NCBI RefSeq assembly: GCF_003614885.1
Contig: NZ_QZMS01000007.1
Coordinates: 1,302,001-1,366,000, forward strand
Reading direction: 5' to 3'
DNA length: 64,000 nucleotides
Source: Photobacterium salinisoli
Lineage (GTDB): Bacteria; Pseudomonadota; Gammaproteobacteria; Enterobacterales; Vibrionaceae
The translations under genes were made by a program, and so were the position numbers. Each line of letters starts with the position of its first letter. Positions within the stretch are counted from its first letter, which is position 1. The notes below the pieces were generated by a model. The model was not told where the DNA came from and did no database searches. It saw nothing but the letters and a program-made list of their open reading frames with translations. Shown one piece after another: positions 26,195-35,471 of the stretch.

Positions 26195-27229
26195 TCAGAG
26201 ACCCCGCTCCTTCACCCATTCACGCACGATCTGACCTTCTTCCAGCTCAGTCACGCCAGACGCGGCAATAACTGCACCGTCTTCTAACCCGCTGACCACA
26301 CGGGATTGTTCATCCAGCACCACTTCAACTTTGCTGACTTTGCCATCGTCAGCCACCCGCCATACATAAGTGCTGCCGTTTTCCTTCACAATCGCCCGCG
26401 CTGGTAAAGAACCCGTACCTGTTTGCGGTAACGCAATTTTCACTTGCCCTGCCATGCCGGGAAGCAGGTTTTGATCAACGGGTTTTTCCATGGTGAGTGT
26501 GACCTGGTAACTGGAGGTTTTGGTATCGGCTTCGGTATCAATTTCCTTCAGATTGGCCTGGAACACCTGATCCGGGATGGTATCGAAAATCACCTGAGCA
26601 GACCGCTCAGTACCGCCTCGCATACGGTTAAGCAGTTGCTGGGGTAACTGGAAACTGACATTCAGCAACCCTTCACTCTGAATATGCATTACAGGCTGTT
26701 TCGCCGAAACATATTCATAATTGTTGGCCATTGAAATAGAGACGACTCCATCGTAAGGCGCAATCAGGGTGGCGTATTTCAGGTTGGCTTCCTGTTTGTC
26801 CAATTCCGCTCTGGCCTGATTTCTGGCTGCCGTTGACTGGTCAAAATCCAGTTCGGACACCACATTGGTTTTCAACAATTCAGCATTTCGTTTGTACTGA
26901 ACCTGAGCAAGGTTGTAGTTAGCTTTGGCTTGTTCAACCAGCAACTCCAGTTCGTCCGTTTTCAGCTTCGCCAGACGCTGGCCTTTTTTCACATCTTCGC
27001 CATCGCGCACATCCACACTTTCCAGCACCCCCGAGACCCGGAATGCCAGCACCGCTTTATCGCCGGCTTCCACCTGGGCGGGAAATGTCCGATAGCTCTG
27101 ACTGCCACCGACATCAACAGTTATCAACTTAACCGGCCGGGATACGGGTTCGGGCACAGATTTTGTTTCCTCACTGCAACCGGTGAGCATACTCACCGAC
27201 AGCGTCAGGGCCAGCAAAGTGAACCTCAT
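26195..27229 (-). CDS. RND periplasmic adaptor (membrane fusion protein), first copy
   Basis: A 344-residue lipoprotein adaptor with lipobox MLTGC. Lipoyl halves are seen as AFRVSGVLESVDVRDGEDVKKG and LIAPYDGVVSI, with the helical hairpin between (about 95-150). It is the first gene of the pump operon. The ATG at 27229 has GAGG 7 bases upstream. A two-adaptor arrangement is unusual among RND pumps and defines the VexIJK/VmeGHI group. Adaptors may form a mixed hexamer. Confidence 0.9.
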   Translation of the reverse strand: MRFTLLALTLSVSMLTGCSEETKSVPEPVSRPVKLITVDVGGSQSYRTFPAQVEAGDKAVLAFRVSGVLESVDVRDGEDVKKGQRLAKLKTDELELLVEQAKANYNLAQVQYKRNAELLKTNVVSELDFDQSTAARNQARAELDKQEANLKYATLIAPYDGVVSISMANNYEYVSAKQPVMHIQSEGLLNVSFQLPQQLLNRMRGGTERSAQVIFDTIPDQVFQANLKEIDTEADTKTSSYQVTLTMEKPVDQNLLPGMAGQVKIALPQTGTGSLPARAIVKENGSTYVWRVADDGKVSKVEVVLDEQSRVVSGLEDGAVIAASGVTELEEGQIVREWVKERGL

Positions 27230-27350
27230 TCAATGCCTCTCCAATTCAATAGGTATAATATTTTCAACATTTTGTATTCAGCTACGCATTAACATAGCAA
27301 AAAAATGCCATTTTATTGCCTACTTCCTTAATCAAAGGTTAAACCAGTGC

Positions 27351-27379
27351 AAAAAAAAGGAGCCATACAGCTCCTTTTT
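27351..27379. terminator. Terminator downstream of the fumarase gene
   Basis: GGAGC (27359-27363) pairs with GCTCC (27370-27374), with eight As on one side and five Ts on the other. On the minus strand it follows the fumarase stop by about 40 bases. Confidence 0.85.
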
Positions 27380-27416
27380 ATTTCAAATTATTTCAACAGA
27401 TAGCACTTCAGGCGTG

Positions 27417-28931
27417 TTACGCATCCATTTCAGCAATTTTGACTTTCCAGATGTCAGGGCCGGTCTGATGCGCATTCACACCGTCTGAGTCGACGGCTAC
27501 TGTGACAGGCATATCCTGCACTTCAAATTCATAGATAGCTTCCATCCCCAGATCTTCAAACGCCACAACGCGCGATTTCTTGATAGCTTTCGCCACCAGA
27601 TAGGCCGCACCACCGACTGCCATTAAATACACTGCCTTGTGATTTTTAATCGACTCGATAGCTACAGGGCCGCGCTCTGCTTTACCTATCATGCCGATCA
27701 GGCCGGTTTCAGCCAGCATCATGTCGGTAAATTTATCCATGCGCGTGGACGTTGTCGGACCGGCAGGCCCGACGGCTTCGTCGCCAACGGCATCCACAGG
27801 ACCCACGTAATAAATGAAACGATTGTTGAAGTCCACACCCTCTGGCAGGCCCTGTCCACTGTTCAGCATTTCCTGAATACGCTTGTGGGCAGCATCACGA
27901 CCAGTCAGGATTTTACCGGACAGCAGCACGGTCTCACCCGACTTCCACTGCTGGATTTCCTCTTTGGTGATGTTGTCGACATTGACACGTCGCACATTCT
28001 GACCCACTTCCCAGGTCACTTCCGGCCAGTCTTCCAGCTTAGGAGGCGTCAGTTCTGCCGGGCCGCTGCCGTCCAACGTGAAGTGCACGTGGCGGGTTGC
28101 CGCACAGTTAGGAATCATACACACAGGTTTAGAGGCCGCATGTGTTGGCGCTGTCTTGATTTTGATATCCAGTACGGTGGTCATGCCGCCAAGGCCCTGG
28201 GCGCCGATACCCAGCTTGTTTACGCGATCGTAGATATCCAGACGCAGTTTCTCTTCGGCATTTTGCGGTCCGCGCTCTATCAGCTCATGAATATCAACTG
28301 CTTCCATCAGCGACTCTTTCGCCAATACCGCGGCTTTTTCAGCCGTGCCGCCGATACCGATGCCAAGCATACCTGGCGGACACCAGCCCGCGCCCATTAG
28401 TGGCACCGTCTTTTCAACCCACTCAGCAATATCATCCGACGGGTTCAGCATCACCATTTTCGTTTTGTTCTCTGAACCGCCACCTTTGGCTGCCAGCTGA
28501 ATTTCCACTTCGTTACCCGGCACCATATCGATATGGACAACGGCAGGGGCATTATCTTTGGTGTTGATACGCGCTCCGGCAGGATCCGCGACAACCGATG
28601 CCCGCAAAGGATTGATCGGGTTGTTGTATGCCTGACGCACGCCTTCATCAATCATTTCCTGAACGGTCAGATCGCTCTCCCACTGCACGTTCATACCAAT
28701 TTTCACGAAACAGGTGACAATACCTGTGTCCTGGCAAATCGGACGATGGCCTTCGGCGGACATACGAGAGTTAATCAGAATCTGTGCCATGGCATCTTTC
28801 GCGGCCTGGCTCTGCTCTTTGTGGTAAGCCTTTTCAAGAGCCTGTACAAAATCCAGCGGATGGTAGTAGGAAATGTATTGCAGCGCATCTGCCACACTGC
28901 TGATAACATCTTCTTTACGGATGACGGTCAT
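27417..28931 (-). CDS. fumA: Fumarate hydratase, class I (iron-sulfur)
   Basis: The TCA-cycle enzyme interconverts fumarate and malate using an oxygen-sensitive [4Fe-4S] cluster. The 504 residues join the alpha part (HRPICQDTGIVTCFVKIG near 63-80, GAGWCPPGMLGIGIGG near 180-195, MIPNCAATRHVHF near 270) to the beta part (GRDAAHKRIQEML, VGPVDAVGDEAVGPAGPTTSTRM). Cluster cysteines are those in CQDTG, PNCAA and a third nearby. It stands alone, divergent from pabB, with its own terminator. Confidence 0.95.
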   Translation of the reverse strand: MTVIRKEDVISSVADALQYISYYHPLDFVQALEKAYHKEQSQAAKDAMAQILINSRMSAEGHRPICQDTGIVTCFVKIGMNVQWESDLTVQEMIDEGVRQAYNNPINPLRASVVADPAGARINTKDNAPAVVHIDMVPGNEVEIQLAAKGGGSENKTKMVMLNPSDDIAEWVEKTVPLMGAGWCPPGMLGIGIGGTAEKAAVLAKESLMEAVDIHELIERGPQNAEEKLRLDIYDRVNKLGIGAQGLGGMTTVLDIKIKTAPTHAASKPVCMIPNCAATRHVHFTLDGSGPAELTPPKLEDWPEVTWEVGQNVRRVNVDNITKEEIQQWKSGETVLLSGKILTGRDAAHKRIQEMLNSGQGLPEGVDFNNRFIYYVGPVDAVGDEAVGPAGPTTSTRMDKFTDMMLAETGLIGMIGKAERGPVAIESIKNHKAVYLMAVGGAAYLVAKAIKKSRVVAFEDLGMEAIYEFEVQDMPVTVAVDSDGVNAHQTGPDIWKVKIAEMDA

Positions 28932-29149
28932 AGTTGCCCTCGTTGCTTATTGTCGTATACGCGCCTGCAAATTGACGGGTCTGACCCGGACTGTATCTAT
29001 GGTAGGGTGTCAGAGGCAGACCGGAATCTTGGGCTGAATCATCAATGCACCGGATAAAGCCGCGATGCAGACGTCGTATTTGTTTCTATGATACTCTTGC
29101 CCGCAATCTCGCGCTATGCGCCAATCGAACACCTGTCACAAAAAAGAAA

Positions 29150-30526
29150 ATGAAATATTCTGCTGTCTCTCAACTCCAGGTGATACATCTGGACTATAGC
29201 CAGAATGCTATTCTGGACTGGTTCGAACCACTTTCTACCTCCCCTTGGGCTATGCTGCTGCGTTCAGCAGCGCAAGGCCACCCTGACAATCGTTATGACA
29301 TTCTGGTTGCCAGCCCGCTGGCGACCATTGAAACCCGCGACGGTATCAGTGTGATCACTCATGCAACCGGCAAGCAACACAGTTCAGATCAGGACCCGTT
29401 TTCATTACTGCACGCGCTGCAGTCCGAATTGTTGCCAGCCTGTACTGCCATCGACGATCTCCCTTTTACCGGTGGTGCTGTGGGGTACTTTGCTTACGAT
29501 CTGGGCCGGCAGGTCGAGAAAATCCCAACCCTGGCCATTCAGGATATCAAGGCGCCGGATATGGCTGTGGGCTTGTATGACTGGGCGTTAATTGCTGACC
29601 ACCATACCCGGCAACTCTCGCTGGTGGCGCCGGATACCTCAGCGCGATTGCAGTGGCTGCAGGCACAGCGCTCCTCTCAGTCTGACCAGCGGGATACCTT
29701 TCGGCTAACTACTGACTGGCAGGCCAATATGACGCTCGACAGCTATACCCGGAAATTCAATCAGGTACAGGATTACCTGACTGCGGGTGACTGTTATCAG
29801 ATTAACCTTGCCCAACGCTTCAGTGCGGGTTATCAGGGGGATGAATGGCAGGCTTACCTGAAACTGGAAAGCCATAATGGCACCCCCTTTTCAGCCTTTA
29901 TCCGTCTTGAGCAGGCCGCCGTATTGTCTGTGTCACCGGAGCGTTTTCTGAAACTCAAAGACAACAGGATTGAAACCAAGCCCATTAAGGGCACTCGCCC
30001 ACGTTCAGCCGATCCTGTCACCGATCAGGCCAATGCCGATGATCTGAAACACGCAAATAAAGACAGGGCGGAGAATTTGATGATAGTCGATTTGCTGCGC
30101 AATGATATCGGTCGGGTAGCATCACCGGGAACGGTTCGTGTTCCGAGCCTGTTTGCTATTGAAAGCTTTCCGGCCGTCCATCACTTAGTCAGCACGGTCA
30201 CGGCTGATATGGATCCCACTCAGCATTGTGCAACAGATCTGCTCAGAGCTTGCTTTCCAGGCGGTTCTATCACGGGGGCGCCGAAAGTCCGCGCCATGGA
30301 AATTATCGAAGAACTGGAGCCGCACAGACGCAGCGTGTACTGCGGCAGTATTGGTTACATCAGCCGCTGCGGCCAGATGGATACCAGCATCACGATCCGG
30401 ACGCTGATTGCGGCAGAGAAGCAGATTTATGCCTGGGCCGGTGGCGGCGTGGTAGCCGACAGTGAGGCTCAGAGCGAATACCAGGAAACGCTGGACAAGC
30501 TGAGCAAAATTCTGCCAATCTTATAA
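29150..30526 (+). CDS. pabB: Aminodeoxychorismate synthase component I
   Basis: PabB converts chorismate plus ammonia to 4-amino-4-deoxychorismate for folate synthesis. The 458-residue chorismate-binding enzyme has KPIKGTRPR (about 280-288) in the active-site helix, AENLMIVDLLRNDIGRV, and CFPGGSITGAPKVRAMEI with ELEPHRRSVYCGSIGYI near the end. I chose the ATG at 29150, preceded by AAAAAGAAA. The frame is open upstream to 29045, but that sequence is not family-like. nudL follows 47 bp later, a pairing also found in E. coli (pabB-nudL). Confidence 0.95.
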   Translation: MKYSAVSQLQVIHLDYSQNAILDWFEPLSTSPWAMLLRSAAQGHPDNRYDILVASPLATIETRDGISVITHATGKQHSSDQDPFSLLHALQSELLPACTAIDDLPFTGGAVGYFAYDLGRQVEKIPTLAIQDIKAPDMAVGLYDWALIADHHTRQLSLVAPDTSARLQWLQAQRSSQSDQRDTFRLTTDWQANMTLDSYTRKFNQVQDYLTAGDCYQINLAQRFSAGYQGDEWQAYLKLESHNGTPFSAFIRLEQAAVLSVSPERFLKLKDNRIETKPIKGTRPRSADPVTDQANADDLKHANKDRAENLMIVDLLRNDIGRVASPGTVRVPSLFAIESFPAVHHLVSTVTADMDPTQHCATDLLRACFPGGSITGAPKVRAMEIIEELEPHRRSVYCGSIGYISRCGQMDTSITIRTLIAAEKQIYAWAGGGVVADSEAQSEYQETLDKLSKILPIL

Positions 30527-30573
30527 CAGACCCTCAACAAACTGCCGGGAGGGGGCGCCATCAGAGATACCAC

Positions 30574-31182
30574 ATGTTAGTTCAGCATCACATGCTAAGC
30601 CGCTTCCTGCTTGCGCAGCCGGGTCAGTATGACCGAAGCCATCAGAGACGTATCCAGCAATTGTTGCCAAACAGCAGCCGTCTGAAGCCGGCAGCTGTGA
30701 TGATCCCTCTGGTGGCAAGACATGACGGCTATCATGTGATACTGACCCGACGGGCAAACCATCTGAAACACCACCCGGGACAGGTAGCATTTCCGGGCGG
30801 CCGCTTTGAAACACAAGACGGCGAACTGATGAATACCGCCATCCGGGAAACACAGGAAGAAATCGGCATACTGTGTGATAAAAAAGACATTCTGGGTAAA
30901 TTACCCGCCCTTCCGACCCTCAGTGGTTATATGGTGACGCCGTTTTTATCTACTGTGCCGGCCAGCTACCAACCCGTGCTCGATCCCAACGAAGTCGACA
31001 GCATATTTGAAGTTCCGGTTACCTTCTTGCTCAATCCCCGCAATATGCGCACCCAGCGTTTTACCTTCAAAGGTAAGGAACACACCATTTATGCCATTCC
31101 TTATCAGAAATATTCCATCTGGGGCGCGACGGCTCAGATAGTCAAAGCCCTGTCACATCAAATCTGGGTAGACAATCGCTGA
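30574..31182 (+). CDS. nudL: Nudix CoA pyrophosphatase NudL
   Basis: A 202-residue Nudix hydrolase thought to split coenzyme A into phosphopantetheine and 3',5'-ADP. It carries the UPF0035 signature (ILTRRANHLKHHPGQVAFPGG, about 51-71, reads as LTxR-x4-Lx-H-x-GQVAFPGG) and the Nudix box ending AIRETQEEIGI. The order pabB-nudL is as in E. coli. An ATG at 30592 is a possible alternative start six codons in; neither has a strong ribosome site (AGAG at 30563-30566). Confidence 0.92.
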   Translation: MLVQHHMLSRFLLAQPGQYDRSHQRRIQQLLPNSSRLKPAAVMIPLVARHDGYHVILTRRANHLKHHPGQVAFPGGRFETQDGELMNTAIRETQEEIGILCDKKDILGKLPALPTLSGYMVTPFLSTVPASYQPVLDPNEVDSIFEVPVTFLLNPRNMRTQRFTFKGKEHTIYAIPYQKYSIWGATAQIVKALSHQIWVDNR

Positions 31183-31350
31183 ACCTTTCGCCATCTGCGA
31201 CATAAATAGCGACTCTTTAGGTGATCAAACTCTCATTTCCTTGCAACAAATGTTAAATAGTGAGCGAGTTTTTTCACAGATCATTTTTTCACGCCTTAAA
31301 TAAGCGAAAATACCCCGGTTCCTGTTCCCTATTAAATGTTGGACTAACTT

Positions 31351-32631
31351 ATGCAAACAAAAACTGCATCTGTATCTGCTGCCTCCACTGCGCCCAAAAG
31401 CCGCTGGACTGCACAAGATACAACCTGGGTGCTTTCCCTTTTTGGTACGGCAGTTGGTGCCGGTATCCTGTTTCTGCCAATCAATGCGGGTATGAGCGGC
31501 TTCTGGCCACTGCTGGCGATGACACTGCTGATCGGCCCGATGACTTACTTCGCGCACCGCGGTCTGGCGCGTTTTGTACTGTCTTCCGCGAAACCCGGCA
31601 GTGACATTACTGAAGTGGTGGAAGAACACTTTGGCGCCAGTGCCGGTAAATTAATCACCCTGCTCTACTTCTTTGCCATTTACCCGATTGTGCTGATTTA
31701 TGGTGTCGGTATCACCAATACTGTCGATTCCTTCATGGTCAACCAGCTTGGCATGGCATCCATGCCGCGGGCTTTACTGTCTATCATTTTGATTCTGGGC
31801 ATGATGTCCGTGATGATTGCCGGTGAAAAACTGATGCTGAAAGTCACTCAGTTTCTGGTTTACCCGCTGGTGGGCATACTGCTGTTTATGTCGGTATATC
31901 TGATCCCTGAGTGGAACTTGGCTTCTGTCAGCCTGGATACCCTGCCTTCCATGGGTGATTTTGCCGTCACTTTGTGGATTACTATTCCTGTACTGGTCTT
32001 TTCGTTTAACCACAGCCCTATTATCTCAGCTTTCTCGCAGGCACAAGCTCGCGAACACGGTGAGCAGGCGGAAGAAAAGGCGTCCCGCATTCTGGCACGC
32101 GCTGCCTTCATGTTGCTGGGCTTTGTCATGTTCTTCGTGTTCTCCTGCGTACTGAGCCTGACCCCTCAGGATCTGGCACAAGCGAAAGCGGAAAACCTGG
32201 CAATCCTGTCTTACCTGGCCAACAAACACGACAGTCCATTTATTTCATACCTGGGTCCGGTTGTAGCATTTGTGGCTATCGTTTCATCTTTCTTCGGCCA
32301 CTACCTGGGGGCACGTGAAGGTCTGAATGGTCTAGTTTCTAAACAATTAAAGTCGGCTGGTAAGCAAGTTAACGAAAAGAATATTGACAAATTTACCGTT
32401 GTCTTCATGATTGCTACTATCTGGTTGGTCGCAACAGTTAATCCTAGTATTCTTGGGATGATTGAAACATTAGGCGGCCCGATTATTGCGACAATCTTGT
32501 TCCTGATGCCTATGTATGCCGTACATAAAGTACCGGCAATGCAGAAGTACAAGGGCGCGGTAAGCAACGTATTTGTCACACTCATGGGCCTGATTGCGAT
32601 TTCAGCCATTATGTACGGGCTGTTTTTCTAA
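31351..32631 (+). CDS. sdaC: Serine transporter SdaC (HAAAP family)
   Basis: A 426-residue inner-membrane proton:serine symporter with about 11 membrane segments. The opening [17 protein letters not shown] and [12 protein letters not shown] are typical of HAAAP carriers, and [15 protein letters not shown] in the middle is typical of SdaC. It is followed, after a terminator, by a serine deaminase gene, matching the sdaC-sdaB order of E. coli. Serine uptake and breakdown to pyruvate are therefore linked. Confidence 0.93.
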   Translation: MQTKTASVSAASTAPKSRWTAQDTTWVLSLFGTAVGAGILFLPINAGMSGFWPLLAMTLLIGPMTYFAHRGLARFVLSSAKPGSDITEVVEEHFGASAGKLITLLYFFAIYPIVLIYGVGITNTVDSFMVNQLGMASMPRALLSIILILGMMSVMIAGEKLMLKVTQFLVYPLVGILLFMSVYLIPEWNLASVSLDTLPSMGDFAVTLWITIPVLVFSFNHSPIISAFSQAQAREHGEQAEEKASRILARAAFMLLGFVMFFVFSCVLSLTPQDLAQAKAENLAILSYLANKHDSPFISYLGPVVAFVAIVSSFFGHYLGAREGLNGLVSKQLKSAGKQVNEKNIDKFTVVFMIATIWLVATVNPSILGMIETLGGPIIATILFLMPMYAVHKVPAMQKYKGAVSNVFVTLMGLIAISAIMYGLFF

Positions 32632-32682
32632 CCTCTCGCCTGTACAGCATTACTGACAAAATACGTAAAAGAACCGATACTT

Positions 32683-32720
32683 AAGAGCAGGGGAGCTTTC
32701 AGCACCTGCTCTTTTGTTTT
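32683..32720 (+). terminator. Terminator between sdaC and the serine deaminase gene
   Basis: AAGAGCAGG (32683-32691) pairs with CCTGCTCTT (32705-32713), followed by TTGTTTT. It is likely partial, since the next gene has only about 90 bp for its own promoter. Confidence 0.8.
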
Positions 32721-32735
32721 GACTATACTCGCCAA

Positions 32736-32793
32736 GGAAGGGGCGGGAGTTCATAAAAAGATAACAGTCCCGGGCCGAGGCAAGATCGCTTCC
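32736..32793 (+). promoter_or_regulatory. Possible structured leader of the serine deaminase mRNA
   Basis: Two nested inverted repeats lie between the sdaC terminator and the deaminase start. The outer stem is GGAAG (32736-32740) with CTTCC (32789-32793). The inner stem is CGGGA (32744-32748) with TCCCG (32768-32772). It does not fit the glycine riboswitch core. The stretch is also open in the deaminase frame, so it may only look structured. Confidence 0.25.
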
Positions 32794-32811
32794 CCGACTG
32801 AGGTACTACGC

Positions 32812-34173
32812 ATGATCAGTATTTTTGATATCTTCAAAATTGGTGTGGGTCCTTCCAGTTCGCACACTGTAGGTCCGATGAAAGCAGGTAAAGAGTTTGT
32901 CGATAACCTGCGTGAAATGGGCAAGATCAATGATGTGACAAAAGTCACCGTTGATGTGTATGGCTCTCTGTCTCTGACAGGTAAAGGCCACCACACAGAC
33001 ATTGCCATTATCATGGGCCTGGCTGGCAACAGTCCTGAAACTGTTGATATCGACAGCATCCCTGGGTTTATCGCCAGCGTTGGCGAAACCGAGCGTCTTC
33101 CTATTGCTGGTAACATTCACACCGTTGATTTCCCACGTGATGGCGGGATGAATTTTCATAACACCAATCTTTCCCTGCACGAAAATGGCATGAGTATTCA
33201 TGCATGGGCTGGTGAAGACAAAATTTACAGCAAGACTTACTACTCTATCGGTGGCGGCTTCATTGTTGATGAAGAAAACTTCGGTAAAGAAGAAGAGTCC
33301 GAAATCAAAGTTCCGTATCCGTTTACCTCGGCACAGGAACTGGTTCAGCACTGCAAAGAAAGCGGTCGCTCCATGAGTTCTATCGTCATGGCCAACCAAC
33401 GTGCCATGAACACAGAAGACGAAATTAAAGATTACTTCGCTAAAATCTGGAAAACCATGCAGGATTGTATGGATCGTGGCATGAACGAAGAAGGCATTCT
33501 GCCTGGCCCACTGCGTGTGCCTCGTCGTGCAGCGGCTCTGCGCCAGCAACTGATTACTTCAGAGCGTACCAACACCGACCCGATGACAGTCGTTGACTGG
33601 GTTAACATGTACGCCTTTGCTGTGAATGAAGAAAACGCAGCAGGTGGCCGGGTAGTTACCGCACCAACTAACGGTGCTTGCGGTATTATCCCTGCGGTAC
33701 TGGCTTACTATGATAAGTTCATTCAGCCGGTCAGCGAGAAAGAATATATCCGTTACTTCGCCGCTTCCGGTGCAATCGGTGGTCTGTATAAGCGTAATGC
33801 TTCTATCTCTGGCGCAGAAGTTGGTTGTCAGGGTGAAGTGGGCGTTGCCTGTTCTATGGCAGCAGCTGGCTTGGCCGAGCTGATGGGCGCTAGCCCGGAG
33901 CAGGTCTGTATGGCGGCGGAAATCGCGATGGAGCACAACCTGGGTCTGACTTGTGACCCGGTTGCCGGTCAGGTGCAGGTTCCTTGTATCGAGCGAAACG
34001 GTATTGCGGCAGTGAAATCGATCAACGCATCCCGGATGGCACTACGTCGTGCTTCCGAGCCACGCGTATCGCTGGACAAAGTGATCGAGACCATGCTGGA
34101 AACCGGTAAAGACATGAATGCCAAGTACCGTGAGACCTCTCAGGGTGGCCTGGCGATTAAAGTGATCTGCTAA
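32812..34173 (+). CDS. L-serine ammonia-lyase (SdaA/SdaB type)
   Basis: This [4Fe-4S] enzyme deaminates L-serine to pyruvate and ammonia. The 453 residues show the beta-domain start SIFDIFKIGVGPSSSHTVGP, and the alpha domain with TAPTNGACGIIPAVL (about 314-328), GAEVGCQGEVGVACSMAAA (about 362-380) and LTCDPVAGQVQVPCIERN. The cluster cysteines lie in the last two. I chose the ATG at 32812 (MISIFDIFK), with GAGG 8 bases upstream, over an upstream in-frame start at 32719 that would lie in the terminator. Context suggests the sdaB counterpart. Confidence 0.95.
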   Translation: MISIFDIFKIGVGPSSSHTVGPMKAGKEFVDNLREMGKINDVTKVTVDVYGSLSLTGKGHHTDIAIIMGLAGNSPETVDIDSIPGFIASVGETERLPIAGNIHTVDFPRDGGMNFHNTNLSLHENGMSIHAWAGEDKIYSKTYYSIGGGFIVDEENFGKEEESEIKVPYPFTSAQELVQHCKESGRSMSSIVMANQRAMNTEDEIKDYFAKIWKTMQDCMDRGMNEEGILPGPLRVPRRAAALRQQLITSERTNTDPMTVVDWVNMYAFAVNEENAAGGRVVTAPTNGACGIIPAVLAYYDKFIQPVSEKEYIRYFAASGAIGGLYKRNASISGAEVGCQGEVGVACSMAAAGLAELMGASPEQVCMAAEIAMEHNLGLTCDPVAGQVQVPCIERNGIAAVKSINASRMALRRASEPRVSLDKVIETMLETGKDMNAKYRETSQGGLAIKVIC

Positions 34174-34204
34174 CCCTAATAAAGGGCTATCAGACTAATA
34201 CGTT

Positions 34205-34230
34205 AAAGGAGGCCTTAAGCCTCCTTTTTT
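34205..34230 (+). terminator. Terminator after the serine deaminase gene
   Basis: AAAGGAGGC (34205-34213) and GCCTCCTTT (34219-34227) form a 9-bp stem followed by a T run. Confidence 0.88.
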
Positions 34231-34387
34231 ATTCTCGGTATTCTGTGTCCTGTCGTATCGGTCTCCGCCAACCCACTGCCCTGCTTGCTTATAACGCGAT
34301 CACCCCACCATTGTTTTGCCGCAGCCAGGGGATGGAATCCTGCTTTCTTCATCGCAATGCGATATAACGCCAGCCGGAAAACGGCAT

Positions 34388-34417
34388 AAAAAAACCCCGC
34401 ACCTGACAGCACGGGGT
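34388..34417 (-). terminator. Terminator after the acetate transporter gene
   Basis: CCCCG (34395-34399) pairs with CGGGG (34412-34416); the minus-strand T run corresponds to As at 34388-34394. It begins about 30 bases past the transporter stop. Between it and 34230 I see no supported gene. Confidence 0.8.
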
Positions 34418-34444
34418 AAGCAGTAAATATAAGATTTAAAAAAG

Positions 34445-35038
34445 TTATGCTGCTGCTTTGAGAGGCTCCACTGCCGCCACTTTGCGCTCGCCGATTGGCA
34501 GGATAGTGCGGCCGAACTCATGGTTCAGTACCTGAGCCATTGCAAAATAAATCGCACTCGCGCCACAGATGATGCCTTCAAAACCCGCAATGGTGCCAAT
34601 CAGGGCACTGCCAGTGAAATCGCGTGCTGCCAGCAGGAAGAACAACACTGTTAACGAGGCAAACACAAATTGCTTGGCACGTGGGTAATTCAGTGAACCG
34701 ACAAACATAAACGCGGTAAATACGCCCCACAGCAGCAGATACCATGCCATGAACTCTGCAGGTGCGGCAGGCAGCCCCATGTACGGCATCACAATCAGAC
34801 CAACCAGTGTCAGCCAGAACAGACCGTAAGAAGTGAAAGACGTCGTACCGAATGTATCACCACGCTTAAAACACATCATACCGACAAGGATTTGAGCCAG
34901 ACCGCCATAAAAAATCCCCATAGCCAGAATCATTGAGTTCAATGGGAAAAAGCCTGCATTGTGGATGTTCAGCAAAATGGTGGTCATACCAAAGCCCATC
35001 AATCCTAAAGGTGCTGGATTTGCAAAATTCGTAGACAT
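34445..35038 (-). CDS. satP: Acetate/succinate uptake transporter (SatP/YaaH, GPR1-FUN34 family)
   Basis: A 197-residue, six-helix inner-membrane protein. The family signature [14 protein letters not shown] is at residues 7-20, followed by [12 protein letters not shown] (about 43-54) and FTSYGLFW. It imports acetate, and in some species succinate, with protons. It is isolated between two terminators. AGGGGAA precedes the start as a strong ribosome site. Confidence 0.93.
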   Translation of the reverse strand: MSTNFANPAPLGLMGFGMTTILLNIHNAGFFPLNSMILAMGIFYGGLAQILVGMMCFKRGDTFGTTSFTSYGLFWLTLVGLIVMPYMGLPAAPAEFMAWYLLLWGVFTAFMFVGSLNYPRAKQFVFASLTVLFFLLAARDFTGSALIGTIAGFEGIICGASAIYFAMAQVLNHEFGRTILPIGERKVAAVEPLKAAA

Positions 35039-35411
35039 TTTATTCCCCTACAGGAAAATTTAAATAAAAGTGACATTAATTAAAATAATTGCGCAATCTG
35101 GCGCGGCGCGAATTCTAATCTATGTCCTGAGGGAAAACAATGTCTCAGCCGTACAAAAACCAACCATCGGATAAAAAAGCATGATTAACCGAGAAAAAGT
35201 AAATATAAAAAATATATCAAAATCAGCAAAAGATGTAACAGAATGCATCAAAAACCATCTAAACCGAATGGTTGATGGCCATAAAAACAGCGAATCTATT
35301 ATAATTAAGCCGTAATGATGCAGCATAAATCACTGCTTTTATGGCCTGAGACAAATAGCCAACAAAAGAGAGTCATGGTGATATCAAACAATCAGCGAGG
35401 AAATTGTGTAC
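35039..35411. other. AT-rich intergenic region upstream of the acetate transporter
   Basis: About 370 bp with no supported gene. The part next to satP should hold its promoter. The segment 35170-35330 is strongly AT-rich, and a 68-codon minus-strand frame there (35120-35326) has hydrophobic but untypical content and no ribosome site. No convincing CRP site was found. Confidence 0.5.
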
Positions 35412-35443
35412 AAAAAAAAACCGCTACCCCGGTAGCGGTTTTT
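35412..35443. terminator. Terminator after the coiled-coil lipoprotein gene
   Basis: CCGCTACC (35421-35428) pairs with GGTAGCGG (35431-35438), with nine As before and five Ts after. It works on both strands and follows the minus-strand stop at 35472. Confidence 0.87.
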
Positions 35444-35471
35444 CACTTTTATGTGTCGTATAACAAACACT

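Noticed and set aside
27240-27270. TATAAT-like element on the plus strand upstream of the pump operon
   Set aside because: No gene follows on that strand and no -35 element is properly spaced.
31240-31300. CRP-like site upstream of sdaC (GTGA ... TCAC)
   Set aside because: The half-sites are too far apart to fit the CRP spacing.
34215-34412. 65-codon minus-strand ORF between the serine deaminase gene and satP
   Set aside because: Both ends are made of terminator sequence and there is no ribosome site. The middle looks slightly protein-like, but nothing supports expression.
35120-35326. 68-codon hydrophobic minus-strand ORF in the AT-rich gap
   Set aside because: Composition follows from AT-rich DNA; no ribosome site and no family features.
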